A stretch of DNA of 64,000 bases, from positions 79,917,136-79,981,135 of the forward strand of contig CALNVZ010000174.1 in assembly GCA_940671915.1 (NCBI GenBank), given 5' to 3'. The stretch comes from Paracentrotus lividus (Eukaryota > Echinodermata > Echinoidea > Camarodonta > Echinidae). The notes beneath the pieces are model-generated. The model was given only the letters and a program-made list of their open reading frames with translations, was not told the origin of the DNA and searched no databases. Of this stretch, positions 46,641 through 58,636 are shown piece after piece. Positions within the stretch are counted from its first letter, which is position 1. The number at the start of each line of letters is the position of its first letter. The translations under genes and the position numbers were made by a program.

Positions 46641-49600
46641 ATGCTACCAGCATGAGAGCACAGTTTTTCCATGGTTTACACATTGTTAATCTTGGCTATT
46701 TTGTGGCTCATGGTCTCCTTACAAAATTTTTATCAAATACATAATGAAAATTGTCTCACAAATCCTGGTGTTATCCTCGGTAGGAACTTGTTTACTCAAA
46801 GGATTGATGTCCAGGGTAGTTGTCCTTCTTTCTTCTTGGGTAGTATGTGAGAGCAGTGTACATGTATGATCATTTAGTAGCCTTGTCCAAGTTTCATGTT
46901 TACTGATTGGATAATAAATATCCAAAATAATTGTTAGTGTATTTATTCACTTATTTATTCATTTCTACCTTTGTTGTACTTGAAGACATGCTTTATCTTA
47001 CCAATACTTAACAAAAGTAAAGAAATCTTAAGAAATCTTATGAGACCTTTTTTTAGGTGGGTGGGATGGGGTTTATACATGTATAATTTCTGCAGGTTTT
47101 CAGTTTTTAAACATATTACACCAAGTTCTTTCTTTTAGATATTATTCTTAATGTCAATTTAACAGATGCTCATAGATTTTTGCTTTGGGTCCCCTATACA
47201 TGTATCCTCTAAAGGTAGAACTTGTGTAAGACCATGAAGGCCTATTAGTACTCTACAGTAGATTTACATGTACATGTACTACAACTCTGTACAATTAATT
47301 GTATCCATTTGTGAAATTTGTAGGGAATAATAACTTAAAGATAATCTTGAGTAGTCGTCATGATAAGAACAATCCAAACATCAATTTCCATTCTTGATGA
47401 TACAAGAATCTCAAGCATAGTGAAATAAATACTACACAGCAAAGGAAATTGCGTAACTACTGAGAAAAAAGTAAAATAAGCATCAATCTAATGACGCGTC
47501 GGGCCGTCTAAGCACATGGCGTGATTTTCATGGCATGTGGTATGTCTATGGTAAATTATGTGCACGCGATTCACACCAGATCTGTGTATGTGTGTAGGCC
47601 TGACTTGTGGCGAGATAGCTGTCTGCTCTTAGTACCTTTTGACCGACTGTTCCATTATTTTCTCAAATTTTATCTAAATCCTTTACAAAACATGATTATA
47701 TTTTGTGCAGGAATATTTTCATGTAAATAGAACAATATGAGGACATATTTAACAGATTAATTCTAATTATTTTAACTGCAATGACTCAAGTTGGGCTTTA
47801 CATTTTCCAGGGTCATCCATGGGACTATAAATGTTCGCTCTTTTAAAACGGTATTGTTATCTACAGTTGCCCCGTTGTATCTTTTATGGTTTGCTGAATA
47901 GAGTAAATGAGCTACGTATATTGGGAAGCCATAGAGGTTGGAATCTTTCTATTGCTGAATACCAAGAACTTGCATGTCTAAGGAGGATAAATCTTCTTTT
48001 TTTTTCCTTCTTCTTCTTAAGAAATTAAATGTAAACTCATCCTCGGATTGAAGACAAAGACGTAATTTATCAATTGATACAACAACAAAAAAAAAACCCA
48101 ATGTTGCTTTATTACTCAAAATGCTTGTTTGAGAATTAATTTAGACATTTACATGTATAAATGAAAATTTTGAGTACATTCTCACCTGAAGATAATTATT
48201 AAAACAACCTCATTGTTAGAATCAATGGAGTGGTACCAATATTGTTTTCAATCATTACTCAGGCTTTCATTATTTATAAATACTTCCTATAAATATTTTA
48301 ATTTGAGACTCACAGAGAATCACATGTGCACAGAGAGTCATTTTTAAACCATAAATGTTTAAACCATTTTTAAGTAGAATTCATTCTTTTTAAATTCTAA
48401 AGGAATGTAAAAAGTGTGGGACGCATTCCCATATTCCCCACTTTCTATTACTGTACAAGTATTTGATTTGAATCCCACAATTTCAGACAATTTTTTTTTT
48501 CATTAATACCCCAAGGACTGACCATTGTTCAAGAGGATTGAAAATTTTTTGTAATGCAATTTGCAGATCATGAGATGATGGAGAGTCGGTTATAATTTGT
48601 TTAGAAATGAAAGCGTCTGATTGTTGCCTTCCATTTTTAATTTACATGGTAATAAAACTGTATAGTGTATCATCAAATAGACAGCATGCCAGCACGCTTG
48701 GTTGCTTAACAACCTTGTTTTCTGTACAGGCTCATTTGGAATTTCAACAAAAAAGCTCTAGATCTACATTTTGCCAGTTGCCAAAGGAAGCAATAAGTGC
48801 CAGTTGGAGATAAAAGCCCTCAAACTGCACTTTGAGTGTTAAAATTCCAACAATTACATTTTCCTACATGTTATTCTTGTACATTTTTCACACCACTTCC
48901 TTGACCCAGACCGACTCCAAACCGAACACTGCCTTGCCATTCATGGTAATGTAATCATTGTTTGATCTGATATTGGTTTGAAATTGGCTTCACGGTGTGA
49001 CTACATACATGTAAGGCTTACTGTGATCACAAGAAAGTAATTATTTATATTGTTTGTTATCTTTCTTTTCTCTTTCATGCTTGTAACTTCACATCTTTCT
49101 TTCATTACATACAAGGCATTACTGTGATCACAAGAAAGTAATTATTTATATTGTTTGTTATCTTTCTTTTCTCTTTCATGCTTGTAACTTCACATCTTTC
49201 TTCATGATTGCTCAACAGTGTTTGATGGGTAAGTTGAATTCTTTTCATAAACAGTTGTGCATGTAATGAATAATGGGGAAAAATATTTAATTCAATTCAA
49301 TTAAATTCAGTTCTGTTTTATTTGGTAAAATCCAACGCAAAGCTTTAGTCCAAGAACAAATGATGCAATGCTTTACAAAGATAATAATATAGATACAATA
49401 AAAAGGGAACATATAAAATAATTCTTAAAATATTACTAAGTACTAGACGAAAATATTTCTAAAAGTGAATTATAATGATTATAATCTTAGGGATTTTATG
49501 CACTATAGAATTTACAGTTGATTATAGCAAACAAAATGGTAAGGGAAAAAAGTTTTTATGAAATAAGTACAGCAATGGTTTATTCAGATGCGATTTCTAA

Positions 49601-49821
49601 TTTGATTTGATACATTACTTGAACACGATAGTCATTGTTAAAGAAGTGTATAAGATAGGAAATTGTAGATGAATTTATGCACAATACACTCATTTGAAAA
49701 TTCATATGGAATTTCAAAAACTTGACCATTTGTCAATTTTCAAAAATTTTCAGAGCATATTTTTACCTTTTCATATTAACTTTAAATGGCTGTTTTGTTC
49801 TTATTTCTTAAATATACAGAG
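46641..49821. other. Acyltransferase intron, 3' part
   Basis: A tandem duplication of 100 bp lies at 49013-49202. Otherwise AT-rich, with several short unremarkable frames. 49300-49420 resembles a retroposon 3' tail (AATTCAGTTCTGTTTTATTT) but cannot be assigned. Confidence 0.45.
49013..49202. repeat. 100-bp tandem duplication
   Basis: Copy 1 starts at 49013 (AAGGCTTACTGTGATCACAA) and copy 2 at 49113 (AAGGCATTACTGTGATCACA). They are almost identical for about 90 bp, so the duplication is recent or is an assembly artefact. Confidence 0.95.
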
Positions 49822-50008
49822 CTCATTATGGGGACTGAATTCAAAGCTATTGGTGATAAGCTGAAGCCAAATGAGCGTTCTCTCATCATCATGAACCATC
49901 GGACAAGATTGGATTGGCTCTTCTTCGTTGCTTGTTTGATGAGACACACCAAACCATCAAATCTGAAAATCATTCTCAAAACTCAGCTCAAAAAAGCACC
50001 ATGTCTGG
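49822..50008 (+). CDS. LCLAT1: Acyltransferase exon with HX4D motif
   Basis: The 187-nt exon starts in phase 0 after ACAGAG and ends one base into a codon before GTAGGT. It encodes LIMGTEFKAIGDKLKPNERS followed by LIIMNHRTRLDWLFFVACLM. NHRTRLD contains the catalytic HX4D block (block I) shared by glycerolipid acyltransferases. The sequence aligns with 'VIITGDAFVPGERSVIIMNHRTRMDWMFLWNCLMR' of LCLAT1. The acceptor choice is inferred from phase: the alternative AG two bases upstream would not match the phase-0 donor of the previous exon. Confidence 0.93.
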
Positions 50009-51479
50009 GTAGGTCAAAGGTTATCTTTTTTGGAATTTGTTATCTATAAGTTGCTATATAGCTCCGCCCAAGTCATAGCTCTTCGCAACAGGATACTTGT
50101 CTAAAATGCAGAGAGCTTGTCTCTTTAAGGGTGTGTTCAATGTCAATTTTCAAATATAAATGGCAACATGAATCATGATACAAAACACTGATATGGGCCA
50201 TTCCACGGTCGGGAGGACATTTGTTGTTTTCTTCATTTTGCTTTATCTCAAATTTAGGTTGCATTTTGGTCATTAAACTTTTCTGAAATTATTATTACAT
50301 TAGTTTGATTTTACCTGCAAATTGCATGTCCTTGCAGGAGAATCTAAACTATACATAGATTGAAGCATGTGGGACTACATGCAATTTAAAAAAGTTTTTT
50401 AGACTCTGACAGAGAACTGTGATTTCTTTTGCAATTTTTCCAACTGGATAATCTGAAGAACATATAGTCACACCTAAAATTAACAGTAAAATTCAATCTG
50501 AAGTTATAGAAAAGGTATGAAAATTCAGGTCTTGACGGACAAAGTGTAACGTGAGTAACTGTGAAGCGAGTTACCAACATAGACGCTCCCTGTAATTTAC
50601 CTGTACATTTTTTCTTCACTTTGATGCAGTTGATAGGTTAGAAATATACTAATATCAATTGAAGAAAGGAAAAGTTTTGTCAACATGGTATAGTTTGAGG
50701 ACAATTCAACATGCAACACGATTTTGACCATGTCCTTTTTGCGTAACGCTAGTTACCAAGGTTCAAGGACCTGAGAATCTGAACGAGCTTGACCAATATT
50801 TTACTTTTTCAATACCTTTGGTTAGTCTGCCTCCTTAACGTAGTGCAAAAAGTAACTTGTAGATCCTAGCAGTTTGAAATATAAAGGTCTTCAATCTTGA
50901 AAGGTACAGGTTATTTATAACGAGAGTTACCATGGAATAAATATAAAGACAAAGTGTGTGTTCATTGTCCCTCATTCCTGGTCGTAAAAGTAAACGTCTT
51001 TCAAATCTTGATTTAGAGGAAAATTTAAATGCCAAAAAAGATTTGTTTTGAACACGATCAGTTTCGATTTTACGACCTTCAGCATCACGAATACAACGAA
51101 ATACGACACTGAACTCAATAGAGTTTTCCAATTTCCAAATGAGTTTATTCCAATGGAGGGTTTGCCAACTTAAAACAATACATATTCCTTTCTAATATAA
51201 TATATATAATTGATCAAAAATAGTGTTTATTAAGATTACATAAGAATAACTGAAGAAGCTGTCCACAGCAAAAGACTCAATTAATATGATTTATGGTCAC
51301 TACGTGTGGACATGTACATGTCGACATCGTTATACAACATAAGATATTGACTTTTCTTTCTAATAATAAACTCCTCACTTTGAAGTTCATAGAGTACATC
51401 CTATTTTGCATGTATTTCCAAGATATTTGGAATGAAAACACTTTAGATATACTCCATATTGCTTTTTGTATCTGTTTAG
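50009..51479. other. Acyltransferase intron
   Basis: Phase-1 intron of 1.47 kb. It contains three spaced copies of AACG-NN-AGTTACCA-like sequence (50566, 50745, 50919). Nothing else recognised. Confidence 0.5.
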
Positions 51480-51611
51480 GTTGGGCCATGCAGGTAGCAT
51501 GCTTTATATTCTTAGCTCGCCAGTGGGCCAAGGACCGGGTTTGGTTGACGTCTGTGCTTAAATACTTCTCAGAGATGCGTTACGACTTTCAGCTCCTTCT
51601 CTTCCCAGAAG
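51480..51611 (+). CDS. LCLAT1: Acyltransferase exon ending in FPEG
   Basis: The 132-nt exon (acceptor TGTTTAG, donor GTTAGT) completes the split Gly codon and reads GWAMQVACFIFLARQWAKDR and then EMRYDFQLLLFPEG. FPEG is acyltransferase block III; GWAMQ plus the spacing matches 'GFGWAMQAAAYIFI ... LLIFPEG' of the LCLAT1 family. Both exon ends are phase 1. The next exon, expected to begin with a Thr-Asp/Asn context after FPEG, was not found between 51612 and 64000, so the gene either has a long next intron or continues beyond the window. Confidence 0.92.
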
Positions 51612-52745
51612 GTTAGTACTCTCACTGTTTACCAAATGAAACTAATAAATTTTTAATGGTACAAATAAGTAGGGTCTGGGGGAAGGAATAGATTGCATAT
51701 AAAAATCTTCTCACAAGATTGTGTTTGTGATATTATATTGAAGCCAAATGATTTTTCTTGCTGATGAACTTTATTTTGTAATACTTGCTTGAATTTTAAA
51801 ACAAAAGTTAAGCTCAATTTGTGTGACAAGAAAATAAAAATGCAATTATACAAACCCTCAGTTCATAGCACTGCTGTGATGTTATCATTGTCTATTACAC
51901 CTACATGTAGTTGTATGTTCGAAATGTACACAATGCCACTGAAACTTTGATGCGCAAAATGGGTTTTTTCGTGATTGTAGATAACTAAAAAGAATATCTC
52001 AAAATCCACAGCACCAAATAAGATTTGGTTCCATTTTTATAGATAATATATTGATTTAAGAAAATTTACGAACAGTACAATCTATGTGGCAAACCAGAGT
52101 TTCAGATATATGTTTATTACAATGTTCACACAAAAGGATATTCAAATTCAATACCCTTTACGGTAATACCAGCATTATATAAATCCATTCATACATGAAG
52201 TAACACTTGAATCAGCAGTAAGGACCATCAAAATCCAAAAATAAAACAAGGAAATGGTATTATCAATCAAATCTATGACAGTTTATGTACATTGAAATGT
52301 ACATCAGTATTCTAGTACATGTATGTCACTTTGATATGCCTGCAGGATTATCTATTGTTGCGGGGATGTTGATTGTACTCCTGGTATAAATGAATCATTT
52401 TTACCACTACTCCATTTATTTTAAATTATTTTCAATTAGAATACTTTAAAATATATTTTCAAATCATAGCTGAAAGAAGCAATGTAAATTTCTGAACATT
52501 TTGGGGAATCCTATCTAATCAGTTTCATTTCAAAGACAATCATCAAAGTTTCATTTATTAATTTTTTTTTGTGATTATTATTCATCTAATTTTGAGGTTG
52601 TCAAAAGGTTATTTCATGTTATTTTAAATGAATGAAATATAGGGTTGGATGTAACAGGAAACATGTACTTGTAGTCACAAAGAATTTCATCTGAAGTATT
52701 AATTACTCATTACATATTTTCTATCAAAGCCAAGAAAATAGTTGA
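51612..52745. other. Acyltransferase intron or 3' flank
   Basis: AT-rich; no repeat or exon recognised. Confidence 0.45.
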
Positions 52746-52976
52746 TTGAGGAATAATGAACATACATTTATGCCTGGGAGAAGCAACGATTGGGATGGTG
52801 TACATTGCGTTGCTAAAGAGAGACATTGGTATACACGCAGGATTAAGGAGGCTATTAGCATACGTTTTTGTCCTAACAACTTCAACAGAGACAGCGGGAT
52901 CGATATCCCCGATTTCTGGATGCGAACTATCCGACATCACAATACCCCCTCAGGCCTTAAATTTCGTTACTTTTAG
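52746..52976 (+). pseudogene. Penelope-like/GIY-YIG tail fragment
   Basis: The plus-strand frame reads DWDGVHCVAKERHWYTRRIK, EAISIRFCPNNFNRDSGIDI and PDFWMRTIRHH. The pattern 'DW..V....KE..W..R..KEA..I......N.D.G..I...W' closes the endonuclease region of many Penelope-like and related retroelement proteins. Upstream RT and GIY-YIG core are absent. It is followed by a stop and a GC-richer flank with a promoter-like block, the order expected if the flank is the element's long terminal sequence. Assignment by pattern memory only. Confidence 0.5.
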
Positions 52977-53125
52977 GGCAAGGCCATTTTTTCTTCAAAA
53001 TTTAGCGCACTTTGTCCACTTCAAAGGGCATCCACGGCCAATTTTTTTTCATAAAAAGGGCGTCGAAGGCCACTTTTTCTTCATAAAAAGGGCATCGAAG
53101 GCCACTTTTTCCCCCCTAAAATTTA
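52977..53125. repeat. Short tandem repeat around AAAAAGGGCATCGAAGGCCA
   Basis: Three to four degenerate copies of about 40 bp (TTTTTCTTCATAAAAAGGGC followed by ATCGAAGGCCAC) at 53015-53115. Related GGCCA-containing phrases recur at 53530-53660. Confidence 0.7.
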
Positions 53126-53815
53126 TTTAACCATTTTTAATATATTTGATTTCCAGGCAACAAAAAGGGAAACAATAGATCTACATTTTAATAATATAAA
53201 GCAATCATGACAATGACAACAGCCTTAAACATTACAAAATGTAGGGGAAAAAAAGAAGAAGTCCAAAGATGCACCAGCCAGGTCAGCAGGTGATGATTTT
53301 CTGTTTAATATATTGCCTTTTCTGTAGGCCTATGGCTATGGGGAAAACAGACAATTCCTTTCCAAAGGGATTTGCAGATGAAAATTCTGTTTGGCCTGTC
53401 TATGTCATGTAAAAACCACATTCTGTTTACATACTGACAGATTTGAGACTTTAATGTGACAAAATAGTGACATATTTATTTCCCTTTTATTGTATGTATT
53501 AGAGTCAGTCCTTCAGGAAAGGGCAATAAATTTCATGAGAGGGCATGAAGGCCAGCTTGAAAAAAGGCAAGGCCAGTTTGGCCGTGAATTAATCTGTTTT
53601 CCCTTGGGCACCACGGCCAGGGACATAGGCATCCACGGCATAGCCGTCGATGGCCTCCGTGAAATTTATGCCCTGCCCCCTTACCTGGCAGTGCACGACG
53701 ACCCGATCTTCCCCGGCCCCTAGCGAGGGACCGGTCAGCTAGCCAATCCCCGTCCACGGGGAGCTAGCTAGCCCACCATTGTCTAATTTGCTTACTGTTT
53801 CCCGCCCGCACCATC
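53126..53815. other. GC-richer retroelement flank
   Basis: Contains GGCAAGGCCAGTTTGGCCGT, a CCACGGC-rich stretch and an inverted pair GTCAGCTAGC / GAGCTAGCTAGC near 53735-53773. Frames on both strands are not credible genes. Confidence 0.4.
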
Positions 53816-53821
53816 GGCGCG

Positions 53822-54000
53822 CTGATTGGTGAACGCCCCACCAATCACGTAGCGGCTTAACGCCCGCCTATTGTTCCGCGTTGGTGCGCTGTGATCCGCG
53901 GGATTCGTATAAATAGACTACGTTTTCATTTAATTTTCGTCACTTGATAAAGAGTTGCAGCGGCACTCGAAAGCTCGTGAACTTGTAAGCTAGTGATCAC
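53822..54000 (+). promoter_or_regulatory. Promoter-like block: paired CCAAT boxes and TATA box
   Basis: GATTGGTG (53824) and CACCAATC (53839) are an inverted CCAAT pair. TATAAATAG follows at 53908-53916 in a GC-rich context. Downstream (53941-53985) CACTTGATAAAGAGTTGCAG and GGCACTCGAAAGC resemble a conserved leader phrase seen in Penelope-like terminal sequences. Probably the internal or terminal promoter of the retroelement whose coding tail is at 52746; a host promoter is the alternative. Confidence 0.4.
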
Positions 54001-54610
54001 TTTTTGCGAGAGTGATCACGAATTTCCTTGTTGACCATAGTAGATTGTGAGACAAATGAATACCCTCTAGCGATTACATTTATGTAGTTCAAATGATCAT
54101 TGTTGATTTTTTTTTGTTTTTTTGTGTGTGTAACCAGAATACTTTCTACAGACGGTTAAAGTCCGAGGTGGCTGTAATGATTTCTTAATTAAAATCCATC
54201 GTTGATTATATTAGAAATATGTTTGTTTTGCATTGATCAGTGACTTTCTCAATCAACATGTGATATTCCAGCGGGGGGGGGAATGCTTTAATAATGAATT
54301 ATTGGCATCAACATAACAACAAATAATTACATATTTGCAGAACTGGTGACTATCTTTGTCAATAATTGCCTTTTACATAAAATGCCAGACACAGTACACT
54401 TGCGTGCATGTAGAAGGTCAAACAACTGTTCGTTCAAACATGTTTAAAGGCCTGGCTTTGTGCCAACTAAATCTGTTATTTTCACTTTTAAATTCTGAGC
54501 TGGCATATTTGTGGCATTCTCCTACACTGTTATAAAGTCAAGGGATGGAGCCAGTAGAAACTTTTACATCATGGCCCTCTTGTGCCCTCCCCCCCCCCCA
54601 ACTCTTTCTT
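54001..54610. other. Unassigned sequence
   Basis: AT-rich, with a TTTTTTTTGTTTTTTTG run at 54108-54124; no gene. Confidence 0.45.
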
Positions 54611-54612
54611 TA

Positions 54613-55067
54613 TGGTGGTATCTCACTTTGCTGAGACGGATTTGGGACTACTTTGAGATGGTTTTGAAACTTGTCGCGGAGACATCTCCGCAACAGCAAA
54701 GGTATTGGGGATGTCTCTGATACTTTTTTCCATCGCGGGGACGTCTCAAATACTTTTTTCTATCGCGGAGATGTTTCTGATACTTTTTTCTGTTGCGGTT
54801 TTGGAAATTGTTGAGGAGACGTCACGGTGACGTCTCCGATACTTTTTTTTTGTCGGAGAGACGTCTCAAATACTTTTTTCTGTCGCGTAGACGTTTCTGA
54901 TACTTTTTTCCGTTGCGGTTTTGAAACTTGTCGAGGAGACCAAAAAAAAAATGTATTGGAGACGTCTCTCCGACTGACAAAAGTTACGGGAGACATCTTT
55001 TTTTCCCAATTTTCAAAACCGTCTCAAAGTAGTCCCAAATCCGTTTCCGTGAAGTGAGATACCACCA
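54613..55067. mobile_element. 455-bp TIR element with TA target duplication
   Basis: TGGTGGTATCTCACTTTGCT at the left mirrors GTGAGATACCACCA at the right, and GGATTTGGGACTACTTTGAG mirrors CTCAAAGTAGTCCCAAATCC. It is bordered by TA on both sides. The interior has five to six tandem copies of a unit of about 40 bp with GATACTTTTTTCTGTCGCGG and AGACGTCTC. A partial copy is at 8360-8606. Confidence 0.8.
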
Positions 55068-55069
55068 TA

Positions 55070-55357
55070 AGGGACTCTTTGAGGTCTTGGATTCATTTTG
55101 TAGGGTGAACAATCTTGTTTTTGGTTTGAAAAAAAAAAAATCTCTAGCTTGAACCCCTGCCCCTTCTGACTACCCTGCCTGCACCACAGTATTATTTTAC
55201 TATGAAAATTGCTTGGCAAGTGTCTAGAAATCCTGTATTCACAACATCACCATTACTGTTTAATTCTGTTTTAATATAAACTTTGTCATACATTTACATA
55301 CATTTAACCTTACGTTGAAATTGCTGAATAAAAACAAGGCGATTGCTTGCTGACACG
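55070..55357. other. Short spacer
   Basis: Sequence between two TIR elements; no feature seen. Confidence 0.5.
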
Positions 55358-55359
55358 TA

Positions 55360-57662
55360 CACTGCCCTCCAAAAGTTTGGGTACACCTGATGCCAGCTAT
55401 GTTTTGGGTCATTTTAAGGCATCTGGGGGGCGTTTCACGAAACCATGGACAAGTTAGTCATATCTTTATCCACCAACCACGTAGTTAGCTCCAATCTTAC
55501 TAAGTCGGTTACACGAAGCTCATGCAAGCTAGACAATTTGTAATATCGATATTATCGGAGATGATGTCAACGAGTAATAGCCTTAATCACGGTTTCGCTG
55601 ATATTTAGAAATTGTGGTTTAGCAAAATTTTCAATATCATCGAAAATTGAAGTGATAAAATCGGTCAATAACAGTATGAAAACTCATAAAATTATGTATA
55701 ATTTATATAATGTGTATTAAAACGCACAATGTTTCTTACTGCATATATTTAGAAGGTGTCAATCATGAAATTAATAAGACCACGTCAGAACATGAGATGG
55801 GTACCCCCGGATGCGCTAATTTGATAGTTTCTTAAATCAGACTATAAAAAAGTATGCTAGCTGAAAATGGAGCTAGATTGAGGTTTTTCCTAAATTTTCT
55901 GTTTGCTGACAAAAGGAAATCAATAGTGCATTGTAATTATAAAAAAATCTATTCAAAATTACTTATTTTGGGACTAATAGATCGATTTTAACTACCAACG
56001 TAGTCTCTGCGGGTCTCTTTGTATAGCGTTATGGTAGGCTAGATAATGCTTTTGCAATTTACTCAATATTATTTCTTGATTGGATATATTACTAGATATT
56101 ATTTCTTTATTGAATATAAAAAGCACTCAATTGTTAACCACCATTTATTTTCTGCATATTAGACCAAAATCCTGAGGTTGTCACATTTTGTATGAACAAA
56201 AATGAGAAAATCGAGATTGTCGCGGCAAATACAATTCGCCCAAACCGATCGCTTGCCATAAATTGCGTTTGATTGACGTATCAGCGCTCTCCAAAAGATA
56301 TGACAGGTTCAGAGCTGTCATAAGTATTTAGTCAGCTTGTTGTCCTCGATCTTGTCAGAGAGGGCTTCGTGGAACCCGCTTGTGGACAAGTCGTTCATTA
56401 TCTCCGATTTTCAGTCCAAATGATGTTAAAGTACAATAAATATATTATTCAAGCAATATACTTCACGATTATCCCATCAAGTCTCCTTAGAATTCAGAAA
56501 TTGATCAATAATATGCAAAAACTGCTAAACATGATTTTGCACTAATTTATACAATTATAGAAAAAATAAGATATCTCGGCCAATATTGGTCCGAACAATG
56601 TAAAATTTTGCATGGATGTTGAGGCACATGTGAAATATAACCCTGTACTGTTTGTTTGTATTTTGAGGCAACAATTTATTAATTATTATTTATTGCAAAT
56701 TAATTGCCTTTTTAACACATTTCTCAATAATTTGTTTTAAAAACTGCTATGAAGCCCAATTTCTTGTTTAAAGTTGCTAAGTATCAAAGTCAACAACATT
56801 GTGATTAAAAAATAGGAGTTTCTCGTAAATTCCTTTGTATTCTTTTGTTTTAATACTTTCTATTGTCTTCTATAATATAATAATACTTTCTTCTTGTCAA
56901 CTATAAAACATCCCTGACTGCTGCGAACCCTAAATATGCTTTTTGGTGACTTTTTTGTAGTGCAACTATTGTTTAAAACAAAATGAACAGTGTGTTGTTA
57001 GGTGATACAACATTGCATTATTGCATGTCAGACCTAAATGAAATGCAAGATAGCATTTTGCTTTCATTTTCAAAACATAAAAGAGCCAAAACCATTAAGA
57101 AATACATAAATATCAAAATAATAGAAGACAAAAGAAAGTAATAAAACAAAAGAATACATAAGAATTAATTAGAAATTTCAAACCTTTTACCAAAATGTTG
57201 TTGACTAATACACTCAGCAACATTTGAAAAGAGATTGGACTTTATAAAAAAAAATTTTTTAATGTAAAAACACGCTTAATTTGCATAAATGATAATAATT
57301 AATATATTTATATTTCAAAATACAAACAAACATTGCAGCTCTATATTTCACATGTGCCTAAAGCGACCATGCAAAATTTCACATTGATCGGATCATTGTT
57401 GATGGAGATATTCTATTTTTTTCAATAATCCAATAAATCAGTGCAAAATCATGTTTTTGCACTTTTTGCATATTTTGGCTATAAATTTCTGAATTCCAAG
57501 GAGATCTTGTTAGACGATTGTAAAGTATATTCCTTGCACTACAGTGTATGTATTTTTAGTACTTTAACAACATTTGGACTAAAACACTGGATATATAGTA
57601 TGCTTTAAAGTTATCCAAAACATAGCTGGCATCAGGTGTACCCAAACTTTTGGAGGGCCGTG
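55360..57662. mobile_element. Palindromic mariner/Tc1-like element, 2.3 kb
   Basis: Ends CACTGCCCTCCAAAAGTTTG and CAAACTTTTGGAGGGCCGTG are inverted. Pairing continues through GGTACACCTGATGCCAGC and ATGTTTTGG, about 50 bp, and TA flanks both sides (55358-55359, 57663-57664). Beyond the ends, the left arm (56395-56960) is again inverted relative to 57000-57590 (TTGCATGG...CACATGTGAAATAT; TCTTTTGTTTTAATACTTTC), so the whole element is a long diverged palindrome. About 1 kb in the left arm (55425-56395) has no partner and is a later insertion. No transposase remains. Confidence 0.72.
55425..56395. mobile_element. ~1-kb insertion nested in the left arm
   Basis: Absent from the opposite arm of the palindrome. 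It starts near GGGGGGCGTTTCACGAAACC and ends near GCTTGTGGACAAGTCGTTC; both borders contain TGGACAAGT in direct orientation. No coding sequence. The exact borders are uncertain by about 10 bp. Confidence 0.5.
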
Positions 57663-57664
57663 TA

Positions 57665-57985
57665 CATGTTCTTTTACTTCACTTTGTCTCAAAATAAAAC
57701 TTTTATCATATGTTGATTTGATCAAAGCTGTGATGGCACCCATTGCTAGATTATGGTAGTCACAAACAATCTTAAATTTGTTATAAAGTATATCTTACAT
57801 CTGTTTGTTTATTGTATTAGCAATATTTGCTCTGGGTATCTTAGTTTTTCAATTGTTTGTAGATAGAGTGCAAGAAATGCGGTCGACAAAAAGAATATAT
57901 ATCATTTAAAAGTTCGATATCTAGCTGCATTTACCTCGTTTTGAAAGCACTTTTTTTTATATCATTCATCCATTAACAATCATGC
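57665..57985. other. Unassigned spacer
   Basis: AT-rich; no feature seen. Confidence 0.5.
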
Positions 57986-57989
57986 TATT

Positions 57990-58636
57990 CCAGCCCTCTG
58001 TCCCAAGGATAAAACTCAAATCAATTATATTCTTAAATCCTCAACCCTCTCTTTTGAAGCTATCTATCTATGTGTCCATCAAAAGTATCCTTCTTCTTCC
58101 CTTCAATGTTTCCTGTCATTGACAGATAATACTCCTGCTCTCATTTGCCTGATCTTTGAACAGCTTATTGTGTACAAGGTCACTCATAATCTTGCCCCAC
58201 AATATCTCCAAAATCTAGTATCCCTCCGATCCTCCTCTTCAGCCAGACCCCTCCGTTCATCTTCTTCTATGCAAATTACTTATGGCCCAAGAACCAAAAC
58301 CTGATATGGCGACCGTGCATTTTCATGTATTACCCTACTCTATGGAATAAGCTCCTACCCCATATTCAAAATGCTCCGTCCGTTGATTCATTCAAACTCC
58401 TTCTCAAAACTCACCTTTTTAAACTGTAATGTATAACTCACTGTATGATTTCTGGAGGCGCACACCAGTAGTATATATTATTTTCATTGAGTTTATTAAT
58501 AATGTATAAATAGTATGTTTAGACTGAAATTTGGTATTATTTAATTTAACCCGAACAAAGCGCTTAGAAACATAAGTATGAAGCGCTATATACATGTAAA
58601 TGAAATTATTATTATTATTATTATTATTATTATTGC
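57990..58636 (+). pseudogene. CR1/L2-like retrotransposon 3' end
   Basis: The plus strand reads VYKVTHNLAPQYLQNLVSLR, then SSSARPLRSSSSMQITYGPR, then after a frameshift a YGDRAF-like phrase and a 'PSVDSFKLLLKTHLF'-like phrase. This is the standard C-terminal end of CR1/L2-group reverse transcriptases. It is followed by GCGCTTAGAAACATAAG, AGCGCTATATACATGTAAAT and an ATT microsatellite (58608-58636), the usual 3' terminus of this group. 5'-truncated and frame-broken. Confidence 0.82.

Noticed and set aside
53490..53757. Frames on both strands in the GC-rich flank
   Set aside because: They overlap tandem GGCCA-type repeats and inverted repeats; no motif.
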